Of a DNA stretch of 64,000 nucleotides, positions 1 through 12,900 are shown piece after piece. The stretch's first letter is position 1. Each line of letters opens with the position of its first letter. Origin of the DNA: Diorhabda sublineata (lineage: Eukaryota; Arthropoda; Insecta; Coleoptera; Chrysomelidae); the NCBI RefSeq assembly GCF_026230105.1, contig NC_079480.1, positions 15,542,488-15,606,487 of the forward strand. The letters are read 5' to 3'. The notes under the pieces were generated by a model. It worked only from the letters and a program-made list of their open reading frames with translations, made no database searches and had not been told where the DNA came from. The position numbers and the translations under genes were made by a program.

Positions 1-2200
1 TTATCCTTTTTCTATACTGAATATCCTTTGGAAATCTTACTGAATTCCTACTCGCCCTTTCCTGAAATTAATTGATATTTCCATTAAAGTTGATGGTGAT
101 TATTTCTCCTTATTAAAAACAGGATTTTCGTAAAAATGTCTTGCGTTGTATTTTCGTCTCTCAATTATACTTTCCATCTTCTTATCCTTTTTCTATACTG
201 AATATCCTTTGGAAATCTTACCGAATTCCTGCTCGTCCTTTCCTGAAATTAATTGATATTTCCATTAAAGTTTATGGTGATTATTTCTCCTTATTAAAAA
301 CAGGATTTTCGTAAAAATGTCTTGCGTTGTATTTTCTTCTCTCAATTATACTTTCCATCTTCTTATCCTTTTTCTATACTGAATATCCTTTGGAAATCTT
401 ACTGAAGTCCTACTCGCCCTTTCCTGAAATTAATTGATATTTCCATTAAAGTTGATGGTGATTATTTCTCCTTATTAAAAACAGGATTTTCGTAAAAATG
501 TCTTGCGTTGTATTTTCTTCTCTCAATTATACTTTCCATCTTCTTATCCTTTTTCTATACTGAATATCCTTTGGAAATCTTACCGAATTCTTGCTCGTCC
601 TTTCCTGAAATTAATTGATATTTCCATTAAAGTTGATGGTGATTATTTCTCATTATTAAAAACAGGATTTTCGTAAAAATGTCTTGCGTTGTATTTTCTT
701 CTCTCAATTATACTTTCCATCTTCTTATCCTTTTTCTATACTGAATATCCTTTGGAAATCTTACTGAATTCCTGCTCCGATCTTTCCTGAAATTAATTGA
801 TATTTCCATTAAAGTTGATGGTGATTATTTCTCCTTATTAAAAACAGGATTTTCGTAAAAATGTCTTGCGTTGTATTTTCTTCTCTCAATTATACTTTCC
901 ATCTTCTTATCCTTTTTCTATACTGAATATCCTTTGGAAATCTTACCGAATTCCTGCTCGTCCTTTCCTGAAATTAATTGATATTTCCATTAAAGTTGAT
1001 GGTGATTATTTCTCCTTATTAAAAACAGGATTTTCGTAAAAATGTCTTGCGTTGTATTTTCTTCTCTCAATTATACTTTCCATCTTCTTATCCTTTTTCT
1101 ATACTGAATATCCTTTGGAAATCTTACCGAATTCCTGCTCGTCCTTTCCTGAAATTAATTGATATTTCCATTAAAGTTTATGGTGATTATTTCTCCTTAT
1201 TAAAAACAGGATTTTCGTAAAAATGTCTTGCGTTGTATTTTCTTCTCTCAATTATACTTTCCATCTTCTTATCCTTTTTCTATACTGAATATCCTTTGGA
1301 AATCTTACCGAATTCCTGCTCGTCCTTTCCTGAAATTAATTTATATTTCCATTAAAAGTTTATGGTGATTATTTCTCATTATTAAAAACAGGATTTTCGT
1401 AAAAATGTCTTGCGTTGCCTTTCCTGAAATTAATTGATATTTCCATTAAAGTTGATGGTGATTATTTCTCCTTATTAAAAACAGGATTTTCGTAAAAATG
1501 TCTTGCGTTGTATTTTCTTCTCTCAATTATACTTTCCATCTTCTTATCCTTTTTCTATACTGAATATCCTTTGGAAATCTTACCGAATTCCTGCTCTTCC
1601 TTTCCTGAAATTAATTGATATTTCCATTAAAGTTGATGGTGATTATTTCTCCTTATTAAAAACAGGATTTTCGTAAAAATGTCTTGCGTTGTATTTTCTT
1701 CTCTCAATTATACTTTCCATCTTCTTATCCATTTTCTATACTGAATATCCTTTGGAAATCTTACCGAATTCCTGCTCGTCCTTTCCTGAAATTAATTGAT
1801 ATTTCCATTAAAGTTGATGGTGATTATTTCTCATTATTAAAAACAGGATTTTCGTAAAAATGTCTTGCGTTGTATTTTCTTCTCTCAATTATACTTTCCA
1901 TCTTCTTATCCATTTTCTATACTGAATATCCTTTGGAAATCTTACCGAATTCCTGCTCGTCCTTTCCTGAAATTGATTAATATTTCCTTTAAAAGTTTAT
2001 GGTGATTATTTCTCCTTATTAAAAACAGGATTTTCGTAAAAATGTCTTGCGTTGTATTTTCTTCTCTCAATTATACTTTCCATCTTCTTATCCTCTTTCT
2101 ATACTGAATATCCCTTGAAAATCTTACTGAATTCCTGCTCGCCCTTTCCTGAAATTAATTAATATTTCCATTAAAAGTTGATGGTGATTATTTCTCCTTA
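1..2200. repeat. 181-bp tandem satellite array, right end
   Basis: Head-to-tail monomers begin with TTATCCTTTTTCTATACTG at 1, 182, 363, 544, 725, 907, 1088, 1269, 1544, 1725, 1906 and 2088, giving a period of 181-182 bp. The 1269 monomer is followed by a partial one (junction near 1417, about 94 extra bases), and the last monomer is cut off near 2200. Monomers differ by a few substitutions and carry no useful reading frame. The array continues beyond the left edge. If the DIP gene starts further upstream, the array is intronic. Confidence 0.97.
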
Positions 2201-4235
2201 AACACTTGTTTTTAGAATTAGTCACGAATTTCCAAACCGACAGCGATTTAAGAGAAAAAAAAAGACCATTCCATCTCTGCACGTACCTTTATGATGACCC
2301 TTGTGAAAGGACGAAGGATGCACTCCAATTTGTTCCAAAGCATGAGTTATTCGTCTCGAATTGGTCAGCGTCCTCGAAATGAACAAACTTTCTAGGTTAT
2401 ATATGCCAAGGAAGATGATTTTTGTCAGAGAAACATTCTACAATCATTTCGAAATTTTCATGAAATCACGAAATCCGGAAGAATGTACTTATGTGAATAA
2501 TATGCGTAGTGTTGAAAATTGGACTTAATCAAACGTTTTTTATTTGAGTTACACCTTTAAAATGCATACAAGGGTTGCTACTTGAGCTTTTAGATACGCA
2601 AATTAAAATATTTTCATGTCTATGCAAGATTGAAGTGAAAGCCTCAATCTCATACCAGTTTACTAACAGCTCTGACATTTTCAAACTAAAGTAGAGATAA
2701 TTATAACTAAAAAAAAATAATTCGCGAATTCTGGAAGTTAAAATTATCGATAAATGAAGTTATTTACTTACAAATGTTTTGTGTGGATTCTATTCCTGTT
2801 TTTTTTTGTATAATTTTCTGAAAATAATATTTAATAGAACCTTTTGATATCGAGATTCTTTGAGTCTACAAGGATTTCAGAAAAATTTCATTTATTTCTC
2901 AATTATCCACATGTTTATTTCAAAATTTCCAAATCTCTAATTTTTTACGTTTTCTTCAATAAACCATTCGGATAATCAGCGAAAACTCACTCACCAAACG
3001 CTTATTGTTGAACTGTGAAAAACTAACAACTTTCCAAACACCACAAACTTAATCAAATATCTAAAAGGCAATCAACTGTATCATAAATTGTAAACAACTG
3101 ACATGTCCCCTATTTATGAAGACCCCGCGTGAATTCGCCGACTTTTAAAACTCCATTCTAGCTAGACAGGGCAGGCATAAGCACTTTATTCGTAATAATA
3201 TTTATGTACTTGCAAACCAAAAATAAACCCAAGAAATAGATATAAAGAAGGAACAAGAAATATTGTAAGATAAAAATTGAGAGTATTTAACATAAATATC
3301 GATTTGGTGATCTTCGAAAATAGTATTTTCTTCACTTTTCCTATAAACTTGAAGGATATTTCTCATTCTCTATTACTTTCTATTCAAATTTTCGTAGCAA
3401 TTATTTTATGAACCCCTATACAGTGAATATTTCCATGCTTTTGTTGTATAAACGATAAAGAAGGAAAATTACTCTGTGAGAAACTCAATTTAATACAGTA
3501 AATTCGCTCTTTGCTGGTGTCAAACGTTTAGTACAGATGTTGTTAATATGTTGTTTGTTGTTTCTTATTTTAATCTGTGGAATAGAGGGTGTTGTATTTG
3601 GTAATGTCGAGACGATAAATATGTACTAGACTTTATTTTGTTACGTATTACGATGTGATTAATGATACTGACACCGAAATTAATATTTCTAAGCTATAAA
3701 CAATACTGTAATGACATTAATTTATTACAATAGCGATTTAAGTAGGTTTAAATCAACATTAGCGTAAACAAGATACAGTTGTTTATTTTTCTTTGTATAT
3801 TTTGGTATCAATTTAAAATTCTTCGCGTGTTCGCAAAATGGAAATGAAACAAAACGTTTTATTAGCATCATTTCGTTCTCGTATAAAAACTTTTTGACAT
3901 ATTATTACCTAAATTTACGACAAACTCAAGTATGTTACGAGAGACAAAAAACATGAAAGAAAAAATATACACCGCATTATGTTTTTAGAAATTGATATAT
4001 CACTGGATTTTGTTGAAAATCTGGAGAAAAACAAAGAAAGTTAAGCTTTTTTTTCATTTCAAAGCTTTATATTTCTTAACAGTATCAAATTGTCTTAGAC
4101 TAACCATAGATGCATACAATATTGATAAAGTTTTGCAGAAATTTAGCTCATTTTACTTATTATTTAATAAAGATTGTTCCAACAGAGAAAACATAAAAAT
4201 TACAAAACCATAATCACTTTTTATTTTCATACACG
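2201..4235. other. AT-rich non-coding stretch after the satellite
   Basis: No exon, RNA gene or clear repeat seen. Only short AT-driven frames occur. Probably intron of the DIP gene or DNA upstream of it. Confidence 0.6.
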
Positions 4236-4990
4236 TCATCTCTTCAATATAGCCATTAGCTGCGACATCACCTCATCGACATCATTGTTGGAAAATCTTT
4301 GACAACTGAACCATTTTTTCAAGTCTGGGAACAACAAATTATCCGAGAGGGCTAAATCCGGCGAATAGGGTGCATGAAGTAGAAATTCAAACTTTAATTC
4401 GTTAATTTTGACCATTACAATCCCATATCTGTTATATGGGATCTGGTTCAATATCATGATAAAACAACACTTTTTACTAGCCGTTTTTTCTTGATTTCTT
4501 CAAGGAAACGTTGCAATAAGTTCGCATAATACTCTATGTTAATAGTTTTTGTTTTTTCAAGATAATCGATGGAAATTATCCCACGCGTATCACAAAAAAC
4601 CGATGCCTGAAGATGGAACGCTGTCTTTGCCTATTTGGAACCGGTTTACTTACTTATTTTTCTTGGGATATAACTACGTTTCATCCCTGGTTATAAAACG
4701 ACTTTATTTATGTGAAATATGCTGTTTTCTCATGGTTTTTATTCCAATTTTTAGTTTGAAATGTCTACTATATCTGCTAGCTCGTGCAACTTCAAACGAC
4801 TATCAGTTAGTTGACCATAGTTGCTGGTCTTTGCAGGTAGTAAACCGTCGTTCAAAATCTGCTACTCATTATTTTACCGTTGAGGTAGTTTGACCCCGAG
4901 TAAAACCTAGATCAGCTTTAATATTGGTCGGGCTAATGCCTTTCAAATTGACCCATTGAACAACGAGGTGTTCTCAAACTTGAAACACCA
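4236..4990 (-). mobile_element. mariner transposase relic (DD34D type)
   Basis: The - strand encodes decayed mariner transposase. At 4560-4610 it reads like the block FCDTRGIISIDYLEK, and at 4236-4457 it has HAPYSPDLALSDNLLFPDLKK, the region holding the last catalytic Asp of the family. Frameshifts and stops separate the blocks. The 4880-4990 part matches the 5' untranslated part of the other mariner relics here (27400 and 33190). The open frame on the + strand at 4549-4893 is only the antisense of this relic. It cannot make active transposase. Confidence 0.85.
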
Positions 4991-5480
4991 TCCCTAAATA
5001 CTCCTGGGATCATCCTCGTACAATACAAAAGGCCTTGAAACTTACCTTTCACTTTGAAATGAATGATTTGCGGGTAGACAATTCAACTTTCAATAACGTT
5101 GATTGTTTTCGGAAACGATTAAACGAAATTTGTACGAATGTAGTTAACGTTTAGTATAAATAGAGGATGATGAAAGGATTATTGTATAAAACCCGTTCAA
5201 TCAACTATCATTTATTGGGAAAGGGATCAAACGTTATCCTTTTCGGAACCAATAGTCGTTTCATTTTCTAGTGAGATTAGTATTTCTTTATTTGATAAAG
5301 TATTCGCAGAAAGAACATTGCTGATATTAGAAAGAAGAAAGTATAAAATGATAAAATACGTTTTATAATTCTATAGATGACTTCCAAATTTCTTTTATAG
5401 ACCAACGTCGATAATTTTGAAGGAGAGGTGGATTCTCGATTTGTAGCAAAACTAAAAGTTCTAGAGGAATAAAATTATAG
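4991..5480. other. non-coding stretch, nothing recognised
   Basis: AT-rich sequence between the mariner relic and a MITE-like inverted repeat. No exon or repeat recognised. Confidence 0.5.
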
Positions 5481-5877
5481 CAAAGTTGTAGTTAATGAGA
5501 ATATTTGTATTCACACTTTTTTTACATAACCTCAAAATTTATGTAAAATATCAAATTAATCAAACTTTTCTTTACTTATCTTACAAAAAGGTTTTTGACT
5601 AGATTCGTTGGAAACTAACCTTTTTATACTTTATACATACATTTCTTTTCAAGAAGCCAATATTTTGATTTTGATCATTTTCCGATATCAAGTCAAAATA
5701 AGGTAAAATTTGAACAAAAAGTATGTGTGTAACATAAAAAAGTGAGTTTTCACATAGATTCGTGGGTTTTTTTCTATAAAAGATGAAAATCAAATAAAAA
5801 ATCTCAATTTTTCACATAAATTTTGAGGTTATGTGAACATATTGTATTTTTAGATATCTCAATATCCTATAGCTTTG
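5481..5877. mobile_element. MITE-like element with imperfect terminal inverted repeats
   Basis: The left end (CAAAGTTGTAG at 5481, then ACATAACCTCAAAATTTATG at 5524) is the inverse of the right end (CATAAATTTTGAGGTTATG near 5814, then CTATAGCTTTG ending at 5877). The arms span about 70 bp with mismatches and there is no coding capacity. That is the shape of a non-autonomous DNA transposon. I did not find a clear target-site duplication. Confidence 0.6.
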
Positions 5878-6027
5878 TTTGCCAATTTTTCTCTACAAAA
5901 TGAAACGTTTTTTAACCTTAAAAATTTTCCGTTTTCCATTTTCCGACCTCGAATCACCCGTATATAATTTTCCCTTTCGTTTTCATCGTATTTTCTTCTT
6001 CTCCCATTATCTTTTTGTCGTTTTTAA

Positions 6028-6450
6028 GTCCTCCATTTCGTTAATATTTCTATCAACTTTTTCATTTAACCACATCCGGGTGATTTTCATATCCTATTGT
6101 CTTAAAAGTTTCAAATACAAATTTTTATACGGTATACACACTGTAATACGAAAAAATTCATTTTGATTTGTGTAATTTTTTGATATCAAGTCAAAATAAG
6201 GTAAAATTTGGATAAAAAGGAAACAAATTATGTTTGGAACGTAAAAAAAGTGAGTTTTCACATAGTTTCGTGAATTTTTTTCTATAAAAGATAAAAATCA
6301 AATGAAAAATTTCGATATTTCACATAAATTTTGAGGTTATGAAAAAATATTGTATTTCTATATCTCTTAATATCTCACAACTTTCCAGTCCTTCATTTCG
6401 TTAATATTTCTATCAACTTCTTCATTTAACCACGTCCGGCTGATTTAACA
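6028..6450. repeat. second, partial copy of the 5481 element plus a 60-bp direct repeat
   Basis: 6181-6387 repeats 5684-5877 (GATATCAAGTCAAAATAAGG, then the CATAAATTTTGAGGTTATG arm). The block TTCGTTAATATTTCTATCAAC at 6037 recurs at 6397 together with its following 35 bases. This is a diverged local duplication. The preceding 5880-6030 is pyrimidine-rich. Confidence 0.7.
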
Positions 6451-6802
6451 TCGTTTATTAATTTTTGTAATAATATTCAAATTCAATATTGTTAGGATAT
6501 TTGTTTGATTCAAATCTTCTTGTCAACTGCAATATCGTCTATTCAAACATCGCTTTAGCATTAAAATAAAATCTCGATTAAATAACTTTTATTTCGCGAA
6601 AGTTTTCATTTCAAAATATCAACATACCTTGAACTGTCAGTAATCCTTTATATATCTTCGCATATCCTTACTCGCTTCACGGACTACGGAAGCGAAATGT
6701 TCACATGCCTTTTATCTCTTCCTCGGTAATCCCGTCACATCCTCTTTACAGACGAAAATGGATAATATCTTTTAAAACATTCTTGTGTCTTGTTTGTTGC
6801 AG

Positions 6803-6906
6803 ATTTGGCTTTTCCGCGTTTCTCTGAACCCATTCCCAACGTTACTGTCACAGTCGGCAGAGACGCTTTGCTGGCGTGCGTCGTCGACAACCTCAGAGGA
6901 TTCAAG
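6803..6906 (+). CDS. DIP-like exon A: start of Ig1
   Basis: Acceptor TTGTTGCAG, donor AAG|GTAAGA. Two bases complete a split codon, then PRFSEPIPNVTVTVGRDALL and the first Ig1 cysteine (ACVVDNLRGFK). The sequon NVT is present. The exon ends in phase 0. It is the first exon recognised in the window and lacks a signal peptide, so at least one coding exon must lie upstream. Confidence 0.9.
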
Positions 6907-9900
6907 GTAAGATTGAGTTTCTTTTGTTGTAAGAATAGTGAATGAATTCCCCATGAGATGTAAGGGAATTTTATTAGTTCAAAAATGATGGATTATTTCC
7001 AAGTTTAAATTATCCAATAGTTTTAATAGTGAAGAAAATCACTGTTAAACAAGTAGAAATATGAAGAAGGAATTGATGACATAACTTATGAAGAAGGAAA
7101 CAAAGAAAATGCGAAAGAAATGATGATGGAAAGAAGATTTAAACTAAAAAGGAAATTTGAGCAGTAGATAAATGTTTCAACAAGTCTTGAGATCAAAAAG
7201 TGAGTGCCAATATAGCCTACAACAGTTTTAAGCAAAAAATGTTCCTAGGATTTTTTTAAAAACATCAACAGTTTTTTATTTAATCGCGATTGAAAACTTT
7301 TCTTGAAAATAACCACGTTTTTAATCGATTTTCACGAAGAATCCATATACTTTATATTTTATCAAAAAAGCTTATAAGAAAACAAACAAATTGCTTTTTT
7401 AAAATTTTCTTTAGGCATAATATAAAACGAACTATGATTTATTGCATATTTTTGTATTTATATCGAACGAAAATTTTTTTAAATTCAACGTTAAATAATG
7501 AAAAAACGGTTAACTTTTCGAAGTAATTGCAAACGATATTTTTCAAAGTACTTTCTAAAAGCTTTAAAATGAGAGCTAATAGAAATCTCTAGCATAAAAA
7601 CTAAGAAAGATGTAGCTTAAATAATATCGATTTATATTTTTATTGTAGAAAATAACTTCAAATTCGCCCTTAGTAATAGTACCCCAATGTCAATAAATGT
7701 ATAATCCAGTAATTATTTACTTTATTTGTACAAAAATGATAATTTCTGGAAGTTTGAACGATTTAGAATACATAATATCGAGAGAAATTATGTTTAAAAT
7801 CGAAAGATCATTTGCGAAATTTTTAAAAACTTCTCATATTTCTCAAAATTTTTAAAAAAACTATAGGATATACATCAAAATTGATAAGAAACAAAAAGTT
7901 AGTATTTTTTTAAGAAAAATTTATCTTTTTTCGAATTTCTAATAACTTCTAAAATAACTGAGATATGACCTTACAAATCGTACCCTAATATATGACTCTT
8001 ACCATTTTTGAACCTTTTAAATGTGGCCCTTTCTATTTTATTAGAAAAGCTTATAAAAAAACAAACAAATTGCTTTTTTAAAATTTTCTTTAGGCATAAT
8101 ATAAAACGAACTATGATTTATTGCATATTTTTGTATTTATATCGAACGAAAATTTTTTTAAATTCAACGTTAAATAATGAAAAAACGGTTAACGGAAAAA
8201 TTTATCTCCTTTTGAATTTCTAATAACTAACTGAGATATGACCTTATAAATATATAAATTTTCTATAAATCTACGTTTTGAGCGAATAATTTGCTCTAAA
8301 ATTGACAAAAATATGACAAATTTCTAGTATAATTAAAAATGTTTCCCCATAACACATAATTTTTAAGGGTATGACATTGTGCAAATCTTATAAACACTTT
8401 TTCCATTTTTTTTATAAGGAATCATTTATAAGGTTTGAAAATCTTAAATACATAATATTCAAATCAAAAGAGATAAAAAAATATAAATAATTATATCAAA
8501 AAATTGTATAAGTAAATAAATAAATATTATTTCCAATTTTTTCGATATAAGGGATGTTTTATAAAGGTTTAAGATTTGAAATGCAATATATTTAAGTTGA
8601 ACACAATCAAAAAAAGTCAATTCAATATAAGCTACCACAAAATAATTAAATAATATTTTTTAATTTCATATTAACCGGGGATGATTTATAAGGAATGGAA
8701 TACATCAAATAGGGCTTAAATATTATATAAATACTATATTAATGCATTAAACAACTTTGAATCAAATCTTAAAATCATGTTTCTACTCATTAAATGCTTT
8801 AATTTATGATTATTTGCAATAAGGGGTAGTTATAGGGTAGATTTTGAATATAAGGGTAATAAACTAATATGACAAAAATATCTATCAGTTTGTTCTTTTC
8901 TTTAGATATATTGAGAAAGAAGAAGATTTACGTTTAGAATTGGTTATGATTCTCATTCAAATTATTTCTGCTATTTGATTTTCAATTTAATGTTCGTCTT
9001 TCTGGATTTTTGAAGGTGCGAACTGCCAGCAGGGGTCGATTTTGAAGTGATAGATAGCTCGAAGTCGGATTATTGAATCCGCGACTCGATTTCTTTGTCT
9101 TCTTGATACCGATTTTAGGTCCTAAATGTCTGAAAATAAACTCAATTGATCGCTAAAATAAGTTCTTAAACTAATATTTAAATTGATAAGAAAATAAATG
9201 GTGAATATTCTTTTCATTTGAATGAATGAAATTTTTAATTGAATAAAATTCACTGATACACCGCTACTGGCAGAGATGTAACAAATTATTGTTTCAATAT
9301 TTCAAACACCCCAAGGTCTTTATTCTGTTAGACATTTCGTGTTGAATGAAAGCAGCGTTTGAGCAATTTCCCAAAGATAAATATACAGTTCTGCCATCTT
9401 TCGGCTCTAAAATATTAACTAAGTATACTCCATCTCGCAAGCGAGCAGATAACTGAATATTTAGAATATTTAAGTGATTTACAAATGTATCTTACGTCGT
9501 TTATCACATTATTATACCAGTAATTTTAATTTATATAAAATAAATAATTGTTAACATATATCAAGACGATTTATAAGTTTTTCCCACTACGAAAAAACCG
9601 TAGCGATTAGAATTAATGACCATAACCTAAAAATATGACTAAGAAGACACATTGAAATGACAAATGACAGAAATGTCAATATTTAACAAAATTATCAAGG
9701 AAGAGATTAAAATATAAAGAAATTTGAGTTTAAAGTTTGCTTTTAGTTGATGTCAGTCGTTATAGCGAAGTTAAAAATCGTTATAATTCAACGTACATGT
9801 AATAAGTGATCGGATATTAATAAAACGGCCATATTGTTTCTGTTAAGAAAAGCGCGCGAAATTTAAAAATGTTAACTTCGTTTTATACACTCGCAAACTA

Positions 9901-12900
9901 TGTTTTACTGTTATAGATTGATCTTTATTCATTTACAAGAGATCTCTGCATATACGGGGTGTCTTAAAACTATTTCAATAGTTAGTGGGAGGAGACGAAG
10001 GGGCGTTTACTAGCGCATCTTTGATTATTAGGGTACAGATATAATATTGAATATCAAAGTCAAAATGAGAGCTTTAAACTGTTCGTAGTTAAGTTGATGT
10101 ATTCAACAAAACAACTGCAACGCAACTTTCGATCATGGTCACGTAGAATCGATTGCAAACGATCTTCATTCGAGTCATCTCGTACTATAGCAAAAATTAA
10201 ACAAGTATACAGAATGTCCGGAATTAGATATTATCAGAAATGGTTTACAGAGTAGAAGGCAATTTCCAATAAATATGCTTTCAAATTATTGCGGAATACG
10301 GAAAAAAATGATTAAGATTTAAATTCAATTGGCGAGTGATTGTGCATTTTTTTTCATTGTGAAATATTGAGCTTTTAACTAATTCTAAACGGGCAACAGT
10401 ATTTCTGGAATTGGAGAATCGTGTTTACGATTTAAGCAAACGAATAACAAGGAAGAGTTAGAATTTTTAATCTTTTTAAGAAGTCTAAGATTTTCAAGTA
10501 TACGAATACATTTATTAGATTCTAGTGATTTGAATCACTGGAAGTTTTATCGCTGATCACTTTGTAATAATTGTTTATTTAACTAGTAAACATATATACA
10601 GGTAGATATGGATATAATGATAACAGAAACCACTGAAACATACATGTAAACACATGTGTATATCGTTTAGTAGCATTAACAAAATAAATAACAATTAGAT
10701 ACTACAACATGGTAGTTGTTTTACTCCCAATTTCCATTTATATCCACCAAATAACCACCATTCGAATCTATTGCAATAGTACGAACGACATATTCAACGT
10801 ATAATCAAATAAACGCACCCTACAGAACCGTATTTAGTTTAGAATTACAAAAGTTTTTCATTTTTCAAATTATTTATAATACGTAGTAGTTTGTATGAAT
10901 ACAATTTGCTTATTTTAAAACTAAATCATAAAGTAAAATCTTTATTTCATTCTTTTTATCATTGGAAGTGAAGTAACAAAATTTTGAGGAATTACGTCTA
11001 GAAAAATAAAATGAAAAATTAAAATTTATTAATTATCGTAACGAAATTGTACAATTCAAGACTATTTTATATCTTCGGTTATGTAATTTTGGATGATATT
11101 ATGTTAAACTAGAAGAAATGAGGAAAATTTCGTAACCATATTCGGATCGTTTGATTAAATAACTCGGATACGGTTCTGTTTAACGAAATAACTGTGATTC
11201 CAAATAATTTTCCTAATAACTGCAACAACACTAATATAGAGCTAAAGTTTTAATGGAACCATTTATCCCTTGTTCAATCTGGCGTTACAAAATGGTTAAT
11301 TGGAAAATGTACGCCCAAACATCGTCTAAGGGCGTCATGACGCGGTTGTCCGGAGGATAACTAAGTTACGCCCCTGGCGTTTAATGTACTGAACGAAATT
11401 GGGGTCCGTATGCTCAGTCTTTTCTGGCTTTTTCAATATATGATGTTAATATTCCTTAATTTGGAAACGAGGAAAATTCTGCTCGTTTCTGAATTATAAA
11501 TATTCAATTTTCGATGCTTTATAGGTCTTTGTAAACAAACCAAATCCAACGAAAGTACGAGGAAATGGTCAGCTGAGAAAATCTGACACATAACCTCAAA
11601 CAAAACATTGATAAGTTATCTCGTACACACCCAATTATTTTTTTCCTCCAAATCAAAAATAAATTGCGAGTTCTACACCTGTAAAATCAGAACTTTTAGT
11701 TTTAGTTTTTGAACAAAATTTTAGGAGAAACCAAAGACGAAATCAAATAAAAATTTTTGATATAATGATCATTTGAATCCAGTTTAAACAAAAATAGGTA
11801 AACGCCAATGGGCTAAATTAAAACCCTGTAGGGATAGAAACATTCAAAATTAGAAAATAATATTCGTATTAAATTTTTGAACAATGCACAATAAAAGGAT
11901 CGATAAACATGTTTATCGAATTTGTGATACTATGGAATATGAAATAATATAAAAATAATTCTCTATTTGATTCCATTTCATTGAACTGCAATTTGATATT
12001 GGTAGAGATTAGAGTCCATTTTAGATCCTTGATTTATGCATTCAAATCCAGCATAACAAGGAAAGGGTTTGTTCAATTAAATCATTCTATAATATAATCC
12101 TTCTATTAATTAAGTTACATCCTTCATAAAACTTGAAACTTAGTAGTTTATACAAAGTAAAAATCCTTCTAATAATGTTTAAATTTCGATAAAATATCAA
12201 CTATTTTGTCAATTCTAGAAGAGCTAATTTTGAAATTTAATTACATATTGACTTTCAATCAATGATGACACCGAATTCTGTCTAACATATCAAGAATGAT
12301 TCTCTTAAAGTAATTTAGTGTCGCATTCGAAAAAAAAATGGAAATGATATTCGTATCTTTACTGTAGACTAGCATAAAATGATATTATTTGCCAAATTGC
12401 TAAAATTGATATGCCATAGATAAAGATCAAAGTTGTTCATAATCTCGTGTGAAAAGTTCATTAATATTTGCGTAAAAGAAGAAAAATCTCATCTTAAAGA
12501 GGTTTTAGATCAACACTAGGGCTGCATCTTGTTAACTACTACCAAACAAAACTACCAACCCCATCTATATATTAGTCTCTAGCTTCGTAAATGACAAACA
12601 TCAATTCCGATCTTGAAAACATTCTGGAATGAGTTGGAAGCAATCTGATTGAGATTGATGCAACTAAAAACCAGGTTGCTGTTCTTGCAAAGACATTCGC
12701 TTGTTCTAGTCGAATTAGCTAAGGCAGCTTCACAAAACCTTAACACCAAAGAGCTTCATACTTCGTAACAGCTTCCAATCCTCTACAAGGTCCAGATTAG
12801 TTCATTTTGGCATTGCTGGTTGCGGTTCTTGCAAAGAAATTCGCTTGTTGTAGCCGAATTAGCTATGGTAGCTTCACAAAACCTTAACACCAAGAAGCTT

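Noticed and set aside
1..2200. CRISPR-like array
   Set aside because: Units are 181-bp whole-monomer tandem repeats with no short repeat/unique spacer structure, in a eukaryotic genome.
4549..4893. 114-codon + strand open frame
   Set aside because: Antisense of the mariner relic on the - strand.
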